The position numbers and the translations under genes were made by a program. This document shows positions 1 to 5,441 of a stretch of DNA of 5,820 bases, one piece after another. Below the pieces are notes generated by a model. That model saw nothing but the letters and a program-made list of their open reading frames with translations. It ran no database searches and was not told the DNA's origin. This stretch comes from JAAEEP01 sp035529155 (GTDB lineage Archaea; Thermoplasmatota; Thermoplasmata; Methanomassiliicoccales; JAAEEP01), in assembly GCA_035529155.1 (NCBI GenBank), contig DATKXF010000146.1:1-5820 (forward strand), in the 5' to 3' direction. Each line of letters begins with the position of its first letter. Positions within the stretch are counted from its first letter, which is position 1.

Positions 1-557
1 AAACCGTTGAGATACGTTGGCATGGACGTGGCGGCCAGGGAGTAGTCACAGCTAATGAGCTCCTCGCTGGAGCCGCCATAAGAGAAGGCAAATTCATCAA
101 GGCATTCCCTGAGTTTGGCCCAGAAAGGATGGGCGCCCCCATCAAGGCGTTCTTCAGAATATCCGACGAACCGATCAAGGTTCACAGTCAGGTGTACAAT
201 CCAGACTATGTGGTCATACTGGATCCAACATTGGTTGGGCACGTAGACCTCACCGGCGGATTGAAAACCGGCGGTGCAGTCATTGCGAACTACTCCGAAG
301 GGAGGGAAAAGCTCCTTGAAGCCCTTGGCGATGATAGCGAGATCCATGTGGTCAACGCTACCAAGATCGCTCTGGAAGAGGTCGGCCGGCCCATAGCCAA
401 CACGGCTATGCTGGGCGCTCTCGTCAAGGTTTCGGGCATAGTGTCGTTGGATAGCGTTCTCGCCGAACTTCAGGCTAAATTCTCAGCCAAGTTCCCGGAT
501 AAAGTGATCCAGAAGAATATCAATAGCGTCAAACGAGCATATGAGGAGGTGGATTGA
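1..557 (+). CDS. porG: 2-oxoacid (pyruvate):ferredoxin oxidoreductase, gamma subunit, 5'-truncated by the window edge
   Basis: This is the gamma subunit of the four-subunit pyruvate/2-oxoacid:ferredoxin oxidoreductase, a cytoplasmic complex that links pyruvate + CoA to acetyl-CoA + CO2 with ferredoxin as electron carrier. The open frame begins at base 3, giving 184 visible residues that start TVEIRWHGRGGQGVVTANEL. The GRGGQG motif and the FPEFGPERMGAPIKAF stretch are signatures of the gamma family, which is usually about 180-190 residues long. The start codon and probably only 2-5 residues therefore lie outside the window. The first in-frame ATG (129) falls inside the conserved FGPERMGAP segment and is not the true start. 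The TGA at 555-557 overlaps the porD ATG by one base, so this is the first visible gene of the operon. The pyruvate assignment rests on overall resemblance; a ketoisovalerate enzyme has the same architecture. Confidence 0.93.
   Translation, partial: TVEIRWHGRGGQGVVTANELLAGAAIREGKFIKAFPEFGPERMGAPIKAFFRISDEPIKVHSQVYNPDYVVILDPTLVGHVDLTGGLKTGGAVIANYSEGREKLLEALGDDSEIHVVNATKIALEEVGRPIANTAMLGALVKVSGIVSLDSVLAELQAKFSAKFPDKVIQKNINSVKRAYEEVD
543..550 (+). promoter_or_regulatory. Shine-Dalgarno site of porD, deciding its start
   Basis: GAGGAGGT lies inside the end of porG and includes GGAGGT, a strong match to the archaeal anti-SD complement GGAGGTGATC. It ends 6 bases before the ATG at 557 and 3 bases before the in-frame TTG at 554. 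The spacing favours the ATG as the porD start. Confidence 0.75.
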
Positions 558-838
558 TGGCTGGAGATACTGCACACGATGTCCCAGAGGGCGGCCTGAT
601 CATCGAAGCGGGGAAGGCAAGGGAGTACGAGACCGGCTCCTGGCGTTCCAAGAAACCTGTGTTGGACAAGGAGAAGTGCATCGATTGTCTGACCTGCTGG
701 ATATACTGTCCTGATGATAGCATAGTGATTGAGGAAAAGAAGATGGAGGGGTTCAAGTACAAGTACTGCAAGGGATGCGGCATCTGTGCAAAGGTGTGCC
801 CCAAGGAAGCCATCGAGATGGTAGAGGAGGGAAAGTGA
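557..838 (+). CDS. porD: 2-oxoacid (pyruvate):ferredoxin oxidoreductase, delta (ferredoxin-like) subunit
   Basis: A 93-residue protein that carries electrons from the catalytic subunits to external ferredoxin. Two 4Fe-4S motifs are visible: C41-x2-C44-x2-C47-x3-C51-P and C71-x2-C74-x2-C77-x3-C81-P, the paired pattern of bacterial-type 8Fe ferredoxins and of Por delta subunits. The segment before the clusters (YETGSWRSKKPVLDKEKC) is typical of PorD and not of free ferredoxins. The ATG at 557 is chosen over a TTG one codon upstream because of the strong ribosome binding site 6 bases before it. The gene overlaps the porG stop by one base, and its TGA (836-838) directly abuts the porA ATG, so translation is probably coupled. 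No cluster ligand is missing. Confidence 0.95.
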   Translation: MAGDTAHDVPEGGLIIEAGKAREYETGSWRSKKPVLDKEKCIDCLTCWIYCPDDSIVIEEKKMEGFKYKYCKGCGICAKVCPKEAIEMVEEGK

Positions 839-1999
839 ATGGATATGATGGCAGTCAACGGGGACACCGCTATAGCATACGCCTGGAAGCAGGTGAATCC
901 AGATGTTGTGGCAGCCTATCCAATAACACCACAGACCATCATAGTCGAGGCATTCTCAGACTACGTGGCCGATGGTGAAGTTGACACAGAATATGTCTGC
1001 GCGGAATCTGAGCACTCGGCAATGACCCTGTGCATAGGCGCCTCGGCAGCCGGCGCGAGGTGCGCTACCGCTACCGCCTCAGCTGGACTGGCTCTCATGT
1101 GGGAGATGCTGTACGTGGCAGCATCCATGAGGACCCCAATAGTCATGGCCGTGGCTAACCGAGCGCTGAGCGGACCAATCAACATTCATTGCGATCACAG
1201 CGATTCGATGGGCGCCAGGGACTCTGGCTGGGTGCAGATTTATGGAGAGAACGTTCAGGAGGCTTACGACCAGGCCCTAATGGCATTCAGGATCGCGGAG
1301 CATCCCGATGTTCAGCTACCGGTGATGACCGGGCTGGATGGATTCATTATCACCCACGCAATCGAGAACCTACAGGCACTTCCCAATGATGTCGTGAAGA
1401 AGTTCGTAGGAGAGTTCAAGCCCAAGTATCCTCTGCTTGACGTGAAGAACCCCGTGACCATGGGTCCCTTCGACAACTTCGACTGGTATTTCGAGCACAA
1501 GTACCAGCAGGTCGAGGCAATGAAGAGGGTCCCCCAGGTAACGAGAAAGGTGTTCGATGACTTCGAGAAGATCAGTGGAAGACGGTACAATGTCGTGGAA
1601 CCCTACATGACAGATGATGCCGACTACGTCGTCATGGCAATAGGCTCAACCGCAGGAACCCTCAAGGCAGCCGTTGATGAGCTCAGGGCTGAGGGCATGA
1701 AGGCGGGTAGCGTCAAGCTCCTCATGTTCAGGCCTTTCCCGGAGAATGAGATAATAGAGGTGCTGGATGGAAAGAAGGCTGTTGCGGTCATGGATCGTGC
1801 TATTAGCTTTGGATCCTCCGGACCTGTGTTCCCCGAGGTCAGATCGGCGATGATCGATGCCAAGGACATGCCAAAAGTCGTCAACTATATCTACGGACTA
1901 GGAGGGAGGGACGTGCCCCCAGAGGACATAAAGGGCGTGTTCCGACAACTTGCTAGTGGAGAGAGTGAAAACATCAACTACATGGGGGTGAGAATTTGA
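839..1999 (+). CDS. porA: 2-oxoacid (pyruvate):ferredoxin oxidoreductase, alpha subunit
   Basis: A 386-residue alpha subunit containing the N-terminal pyrimidine-binding half of the split thiamine diphosphate (TPP) enzyme and the transketolase-C-like domain. Visible signatures are YPITPQT (residues 27-33, substrate-side loop), the ESEHSA segment (56-61, with E58 probably the glutamate contacting the TPP aminopyrimidine by alignment from memory), RALSGPINIHCDHSDS (108-123) with ARDSGW (126-131), and RPFP (298-301) in the second domain. The length matches archaeal PorA. The start is ATG 839, immediately after the porD stop and 7 bases after GGAGGG (826-831). ATGs at 845 and 848 are possible, but the first keeps the usual short N-terminus before the NG(D/N)xAxAYAW motif. 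It pairs with PorB to form the active site. The specific substrate, pyruvate versus branched-chain 2-oxoacids, is inferred. Confidence 0.95.
   Translation: MDMMAVNGDTAIAYAWKQVNPDVVAAYPITPQTIIVEAFSDYVADGEVDTEYVCAESEHSAMTLCIGASAAGARCATATASAGLALMWEMLYVAASMRTPIVMAVANRALSGPINIHCDHSDSMGARDSGWVQIYGENVQEAYDQALMAFRIAEHPDVQLPVMTGLDGFIITHAIENLQALPNDVVKKFVGEFKPKYPLLDVKNPVTMGPFDNFDWYFEHKYQQVEAMKRVPQVTRKVFDDFEKISGRRYNVVEPYMTDDADYVVMAIGSTAGTLKAAVDELRAEGMKAGSVKLLMFRPFPENEIIEVLDGKKAVAVMDRAISFGSSGPVFPEVRSAMIDAKDMPKVVNYIYGLGGRDVPPEDIKGVFRQLASGESENINYMGVRI
1984..1991 (+). promoter_or_regulatory. Ribosome binding site of porB supporting a TTG start
   Basis: GGGGGTGA contains GGTGA and lies within the last codons of porA, 4 bases before the TTG at 1996. 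No ATG or GTG lies near the conserved N-terminus of porB, so this site together with the TTG is the best-supported start. Confidence 0.6.
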
Positions 2000-2934
2000 A
2001 GATAGCCGATTTCGTCGACAAGCCCCAGAGGCTCACTTCCGGGCACAGGCTGTGCGCCGGTTGCCCCGAGGCGATAATCGCCAGGCAGGTGCTGATGGCA
2101 ACGGATAAGCCCGTTGTTGTGGCGAATGCGACAGGCTGCTTCGAGGTCTCAACAACCGTATATCCCTACACCGCATGGATGGTCCCGTGGATCCACACAG
2201 CATTCGAGAACGCGGCCGCTACAGTGGCTGGAGTGGAGAGCGCGTACCGCGCACTCAAGCGCACCGGAAAGGTCTCCGAGGACATTCGCTTCCTGACCTT
2301 TGGCGGTGATGGAGGAACCTACGACATCGGCCTTCAGGCTCTGTCAGGCGCGATCGAGAGGGGACACAACTTCCTATATGTCTGTTTCAACAACGAGGCA
2401 TACATGAACACAGGTATCCAGAGATCTGGAGCCACCCCCCTAGGTGCTCAGACCACGACCTGTCCAGCTGGAACATGCATACCGGGCAAGAAAGAGTTCC
2501 CCAAGGATCTGACGCGAATAATCATCGCACACGACATACCCTACGCCGCTCAGGCCTCCCCACACAACTGGAAGGACCTAATAACCAAGGCGCAGAAGGG
2601 ATTCGAAGTCCAGGGTCCCGCATTCATGAATACCATATCTCCTTGCCCCAGGGGATGGCGCTACGACTCGGCTGATTCCATAGATATCGCCAAGCTCGCG
2701 GTGGAGACATGCGTATGGCCTCTCTACGAGTACGAGAACGGGAAGTACAGGCTCACCGCGGAGAGCAAGCGCATCGCTGAGGGCAAGAAGGAGAAGAAGC
2801 CGGTCGTCGATTACCTGAAGACACAGGGTCGTTTCCGACATCTCCTGAAGGAGGAGTGGACTTCGGTCGTGGAGGACATCCAGAAGAACCTGGACGAACG
2901 GTGGGAAAGACTCCTGAAGCTCGTCAACCTTTGA
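1996..2934 (+). CDS. porB: 2-oxoacid (pyruvate):ferredoxin oxidoreductase, beta (TPP-binding) subunit
   Basis: A 312-residue beta subunit that binds the diphosphate of TPP and the proximal 4Fe-4S cluster. The TPP/Mg motif is seen as GDGGTYDIG (104-112) followed by NNEAYMNTG (132-140). The cluster ligands expected for PorB are all present: C20 and C23 (LCAGCPE), C48 (ATGCFE) and C217 (SPCPRGW). The start is the TTG at 1996, overlapping the porA TGA as TTGA; no ATG/GTG exists before the conserved HRLCAGCP segment, which begins only 16 residues in. Two additional cysteines, C156 and C161 (TTTCPAGTC), sit in the loop after the TPP motif where homologues I remember carry serine or glutamate and lysine or valine. 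The gene ends the operon and is followed by T-runs. Alternative substrates such as 2-oxoisovalerate cannot be excluded. Confidence 0.95.
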   Translation: MKIADFVDKPQRLTSGHRLCAGCPEAIIARQVLMATDKPVVVANATGCFEVSTTVYPYTAWMVPWIHTAFENAAATVAGVESAYRALKRTGKVSEDIRFLTFGGDGGTYDIGLQALSGAIERGHNFLYVCFNNEAYMNTGIQRSGATPLGAQTTTCPAGTCIPGKKEFPKDLTRIIIAHDIPYAAQASPHNWKDLITKAQKGFEVQGPAFMNTISPCPRGWRYDSADSIDIAKLAVETCVWPLYEYENGKYRLTAESKRIAEGKKEKKPVVDYLKTQGRFRHLLKEEWTSVVEDIQKNLDERWERLLKLVNL

Positions 2935-2950
2935 ACGCAAACCACTTACT

Positions 2951-2969
2951 CCGTTTTTCATTTTTATCT
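2951..2969 (+). terminator. Archaeal oligo-T terminator after porB
   Basis: Two T5 runs (2954-2958 and 2961-2965) within CCGTTTTTCATTTTTATCT begin about 20 bases after the porB stop. There is no GC-rich hairpin directly before them. Clustered T-runs without a stem are the usual intrinsic terminator form in archaea. They would separate the por operon from the downstream gene, which has its own promoter. Confidence 0.6.
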
Positions 2970-2994
2970 TGTCCTTCTCGAGTTCGAGCCATCT

Positions 2995-3007
2995 TGTTCG
3001 GGGAACA
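2995..3007 (+). repeat. Small inverted repeat, possible operator upstream of the DUF1847 gene
   Basis: TGTTC-GGG-GAACA is a perfect 5-bp inverted repeat around a 3-base centre; one further T-G mismatch outside it is followed by a matching C-G pair. It ends just before the TATA-like box and overlaps the place expected for the BRE (TFB recognition element). That is a plausible position for a repressor or activator site. It is short, so chance is possible. Confidence 0.35.
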
Positions 3008-3017
3008 GGTTTTAAAT
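3001..3017 (+). promoter_or_regulatory. Archaeal promoter (BRE/TATA-like) of the DUF1847 gene
   Basis: TTTTAAAT (3010-3017) is the best TATA-like box in this intergenic region and is preceded by GGGAACAGG (3001-3009). Its centre lies about 35 bases before the ATG at 3049. With the usual TATA-to-start-site distance of about 25 bases, transcription would begin near 3040 and leave a leader of roughly 10 bases. The same GGGAACAGG + WTTT arrangement occurs before the radical SAM gene on the other strand (4480-4468). Confidence 0.55.
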
Positions 3018-3048
3018 TCGATTGCATTCTCCAGAATGAGCTGATAGT

Positions 3049-3696
3049 ATGGACTACCCCAGGTGCGATAGATGCGGTGGAAATGAATGTCAGAGAGGAG
3101 AAGAGATAATCAATCCCAATTGCCCGATTCTAAGGGAGAATATTGACGAGATCGAGATAGTATCCAGATATCTTAAGGAAAAGATTGCCCCCATATATCG
3201 CATAGCATCTAAGATAGAGAAGGAGACCTACAGGGAGATCAATGGGGCCATCACCCCCATTCGCCCCCGGATTGCAGAGGTAATTGCCTTCTGCAAGGAA
3301 CTCGGTTTTGAGAGGGTGGGGGTGGCATTCTGTGCTGGGCTCATCTGGGAGGCTGGCAGGATATGCGAGATACTTGAGAAAAGCAGCCTCGAAGTTGCAT
3401 CGGTGATGTGCAAGTGCTTCTCGGTCGAGAAAGAGGAACTAGGGATCCCCCGAGAATCATACATTCGAGGGGGGAAGGAGAAAGGCTGTAACCCGCTCAT
3501 GCAGGCTGAAATGTTGAACCGGGCTGGAACAGAGCTCAATTTCATCGTTGGATTATGCATTGGCCATGATATACTGTTCACCCAGCATTCTGAAGCTCCA
3601 GTAACCACCCTTGTAGTGAAGGACAGAATGTCCGGCCATAATACTATTGCACCGCTTTACAGCTCCTATTTCTCGGAGATACTCGAACGAAAATGA
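3049..3696 (+). CDS. DUF1847 family putative metal-binding protein
   Basis: A 215-residue protein of the DUF1847 / COG4887 group, described only as putative metal-binding; its biochemical function is unknown. The N-terminus has a C6-x2-C9-x4-C14-x10-C25-P cluster likely to bind zinc or an Fe-S centre. The second part has AFCAG (C95), MCKC (C121, C123), GCNP (C147) and GLCIGHD (C170, H173), then SEAPVTTLVVKDRMSGHN (181-198). These conserved cysteines, the GLCxGHD motif and the APVTxLxVKDRxxGHN ending are what I recognise as diagnostic. No signal peptide or membrane segment is seen, so it is probably cytoplasmic. The start ATG 3049 places the first cysteine at residue 6. GAGCTGAT (3038-3045), 3 bases upstream, differs by one base from a strong archaeal ribosome binding site. 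The gene seems to be monocistronic, with its own promoter after the por terminator and a convergent gene 25 bp downstream. Confidence 0.85.
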   Translation: MDYPRCDRCGGNECQRGEEIINPNCPILRENIDEIEIVSRYLKEKIAPIYRIASKIEKETYREINGAITPIRPRIAEVIAFCKELGFERVGVAFCAGLIWEAGRICEILEKSSLEVASVMCKCFSVEKEELGIPRESYIRGGKEKGCNPLMQAEMLNRAGTELNFIVGLCIGHDILFTQHSEAPVTTLVVKDRMSGHNTIAPLYSSYFSEILERK

Positions 3697-3721
3697 TCGA
3701 AGGAGAATACGATTTCGTTGG

Positions 3722-4429
3722 TCATCTGTCGGAGCAGAATACGCATTCCAATCTGGAGTCCCCGAAATGCTTTCTTATCTCCTGAATGTCCTCTTCTTTC
3801 AAGGGTGAAATTCCGCATCTTCTGGTTGGGGTGTTCAGATAGATGATATCGGGGTCGATCTCATTGCATAGATCTACCAGCTTATCCACTTCGCTTCTGT
3901 TAGCATCCACGAACATAAGCTGAAGTCTGAAACTACCCGGGAATTCGGCAGCCGCGGTTCGAATCCCTTCCAACACACTTTCGAAACTGATTGAACCGTG
4001 GGGCTGGTTGACCTTTTTGAAGGTCTCCTCGGTCGCAGCATCCAATTTGGCAATGACGATGTCGAATGGTTCCAGAGCTTCCATGCTCCCGTCGTTAAGG
4101 AAGTGACATGAATTGGTCAGGATGGCCAGGGGTACCTCTTTTTTCGCCTTGATGGCCTCGGCCATCTCCTTAAGGTTCGAGGCGAGCATGGGTTCACCCG
4201 TTCCCGAAAAGGTGATGAGCTCGACTTCGTCCATGTTCTTGCGCTCTAGCCCTTCGATAACTGCTCTAGTCTGAACGAACTGACATTTCTGCTGGCTCAG
4301 GATTCCTCTTGCACCCAGCTCGCAGTAAATGCAGTTGAGACTGCATACTTTCGGATCCATACAGATGGGATCTATTCCTAGGTATGTGCCGATTTTCCAG
4401 GATCTCACCGGACCGTAGACGACGCTCAT
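3722..4429 (-). CDS. Radical SAM protein, COG0731 (wyosine-synthase-like) group
   Basis: A 235-residue radical S-adenosylmethionine protein. The SAM-cluster motif C29-x3-C33-x2-C36 (CSLNCIYC) is intact, and the GTGEP motif at 76-80 contacts the SAM amino group in this superfamily. The N-terminal VYGPVRSWKIGTYLGIDPI pattern and the later YLNTPTR segment resemble the COG0731 group, named after the tRNA wyosine enzyme TYW1. This protein is shorter than TYW1, so equating it with that enzyme is unsafe. Three further cysteines near the C-terminus (C205, C229 and C232, the last two in CVFC) could bind an auxiliary cluster or zinc. The ATG at 4429 is preferred over an in-frame TTG at 4441. A GTGAG sits just before the ATG, and the promoter-like box at 4461-4471 would place the transcription start near the TTG. 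The gene converges with the DUF1847 gene and diverges from the methyltransferase. The substrate is unknown. Confidence 0.85.
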   Translation of the reverse strand: MSVVYGPVRSWKIGTYLGIDPICMDPKVCSLNCIYCELGARGILSQQKCQFVQTRAVIEGLERKNMDEVELITFSGTGEPMLASNLKEMAEAIKAKKEVPLAILTNSCHFLNDGSMEALEPFDIVIAKLDAATEETFKKVNQPHGSISFESVLEGIRTAAAEFPGSFRLQLMFVDANRSEVDKLVDLCNEIDPDIIYLNTPTRRCGISPLKEEDIQEIRKHFGDSRLECVFCSDR

Positions 4430-4460
4430 CTGCTCACGCAATCTTCCTTCAGGTAGCTAC

Positions 4461-4480
4461 TTGTAGAAAATCCTGTTCCC
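4461..4480 (-). promoter_or_regulatory. Putative promoter of the radical SAM gene sharing a 9-mer with the DUF1847 promoter
   Basis: Read on the minus strand, 4480-4472 is GGGAACAGG, followed by ATTTTCTAC (4471-4463), a weak TATA-like box. The 9-mer is identical to 3001-3009 and is followed there too by a T-rich box. The distance from the end of the 9-mer to the start codon is 42 bases here (to ATG 4429) and 39 bases at the DUF1847 gene, consistent with equivalent promoter positions. Confidence 0.45.
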
Positions 4481-4540
4481 ATCTTTCAGCAAATTTGGTG
4501 TCAAGTCTCCGCTGATGGATGCGAATCTCCCCAAACTTGA

Positions 4541-5212
4541 ATGGCAATTCGTCATATTCGATTTTCAATGAAGGGTCCTTTCGAGCGGGTTTCCGATGAT
4601 TACGATGAGTGGTACCTAGCTCACCCTATGATATTGGACCTTGAGCGAAAGGCGATAGGATGCATGGATCTCGAAGGTGACGGTCTTGACGTGGGTTGCG
4701 GTACGGGAGCGCTCTCACCCTCAGGGGCTTTGTGCCTGGACCCCTCTCTACCCATGTTGAGGAAAGCTAGGATGCGAGGTCTTGTTTCCATCGTTGGAAT
4801 GGCGGAGAATTTGCCATTCCGCGATCAGAGCTTTGACTTCGTGATCATGACCGCCTCGCTATGTTTCCTAAGGAGTCCCCAATCGGCGATAATTGAATCA
4901 GCCAGAGTTCTCAAGACCGAGGGTCACCTTGTTGTATGCATAATACCAAGGGACTCATCATGGGGAGTTCATTACATGAAGAAGGGGGAGATGGGACATC
5001 CCATCTACAGCCATGCTAGATTCCTTACCGTTGGAGAGGCGAATTCAATGATGGAGAACGCTTCCCTTGAGATGGATCTGATTGCATCATCCCTTCACTT
5101 TCCACCTGGAGCATCGATCGATGACGATACCGTTCAACTGGGTGACAGCAACGGAGGCTTCGTATGTATACGTGGAAGGAAGGTGCTCAGGCAAGGGGTT
5201 GTTCGTCGTTGA
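4541..5212 (+). CDS. Class I SAM-dependent methyltransferase (Methyltransf_11-like)
   Basis: A 223-residue methyltransferase with a Rossmann-fold SAM-binding core. Motif I is LDVGCGTGAL (49-58), the acidic end of strand beta2 is LDPSLPML (66-73), GMAENLPF is the motif II-side loop, and SFDFVIMTASLCFL is motif IV. The rest (IPRDSSWG, FLTVGEANSMMENASLEM, and a final GGFVCIRGRK strand) follows a common archaeal and bacterial subgroup whose members have an N-terminal YDEWY/F helix. That subgroup is generally uncharacterised, and the substrate here cannot be read from sequence. ATG 4568 (MKGPFERVSDDYDEWY) is a good alternative start, since the first nine residues look dispensable. Neither start has a ribosome binding site, so a leaderless transcript is possible. 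The gene is divergent from the radical SAM gene with about 100 bp between them. Its last 26 bases overlap the 3' end of hypC tail to tail. Confidence 0.85.
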   Translation: MAIRHIRFSMKGPFERVSDDYDEWYLAHPMILDLERKAIGCMDLEGDGLDVGCGTGALSPSGALCLDPSLPMLRKARMRGLVSIVGMAENLPFRDQSFDFVIMTASLCFLRSPQSAIIESARVLKTEGHLVVCIIPRDSSWGVHYMKKGEMGHPIYSHARFLTVGEANSMMENASLEMDLIASSLHFPPGASIDDDTVQLGDSNGGFVCIRGRKVLRQGVVRR

Positions 5213-5432
5213 GATCCTCATTCTGTGCAAGAAGTTCTTCCCAGAGCTTCAGGGTTTCAAGGGCTTCCTGCTCATCCATGGTCTGGATGGCGAATCCGGC
5301 GTGTACGATTACCCATTCTCCAACTTCCACCTCCACCATGGAGAGATTGACCTTCTTGCTGACCCCCCCAAAATCAACATCGGCGATCTTGCCCTCTATG
5401 GAAACCACTTTACCGGGGATGGCCAGACACAT
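5187..5432 (-). CDS. hypC: [NiFe]-hydrogenase maturation chaperone HypC
   Basis: An 81-residue HypC/HybG-family chaperone that works with HypD to assemble the Fe(CN)2CO unit and deliver it to the precursor of the hydrogenase large subunit in the cytoplasm. The invariant N-terminus MCLAIPG is present, with the essential C2 exposed after methionine removal. The small beta-barrel segment follows (ADVDFGGVSKKVNLSMV), then the conserved VHAGFAI with H44. The C-terminal helix (DEQEALETLKLWEEL) is typical. Length and motifs are complete. The start is fixed by MCLAIPG and by the ribosome binding site GGTGAG. It is the second gene after NAC with 9 bases between them, so the two are almost surely co-transcribed. 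No other hyp gene or hydrogenase subunit is in the window. Its presence implies [NiFe] hydrogenase elsewhere in the genome. Confidence 0.96.
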   Translation of the reverse strand: MCLAIPGKVVSIEGKIADVDFGGVSKKVNLSMVEVEVGEWVIVHAGFAIQTMDEQEALETLKLWEELLAQNEDLNDEQPLA

Positions 5433-5435
5433 CTT

Positions 5436-5441
5436 CTCACC
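5436..5441 (-). promoter_or_regulatory. Ribosome binding site of hypC
   Basis: On the minus strand GGTGAG lies directly after the NAC TAA (5444-5442) and 3 bases before the hypC ATG (5432). It fits within the 9-base intercistronic gap, which supports translation of hypC from a shared mRNA. Confidence 0.7.

Noticed and set aside
253..275. Direct repeat ACCGGCGG, two copies.
   Set aside because: It encodes TGG twice in the conserved glycine-rich TGGLKTGG segment of PorG; explained by protein sequence.
554..556. TTG as the start of porD.
   Set aside because: It lies only 3 bases after the end of the GAGGAGGT ribosome binding site, while the adjacent ATG at 557 has better spacing and is the stronger start codon.
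2977..2988. CTCGA-GT-TCGAG palindrome upstream of the DUF1847 promoter.
   Set aside because: The 2-base centre is too tight for an RNA hairpin and the site is far upstream of the TATA-like box. It has no second copy, so it is too weak to call.
2578..3027. 149-residue open frame on the minus strand across the porB 3' end and the intergenic region.
   Set aside because: It is antisense to the conserved porB coding region, has no recognisable family signature, and covers the por terminator. Most likely a shadow frame.
3956..3966. GGTTCGAATCC on the plus strand resembles a tRNA T-loop.
   Set aside because: It lies inside the radical SAM coding sequence, with no acceptor, D or anticodon arms in the flanking bases.
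4439..4441. TTG as the start of the radical SAM gene.
   Set aside because: It would sit at or near the transcription start predicted from the upstream box. The ATG four codons later has a GTGAG before it and matches the promoter-to-start spacing of the DUF1847 gene. GAAGGA before the TTG keeps this option open.
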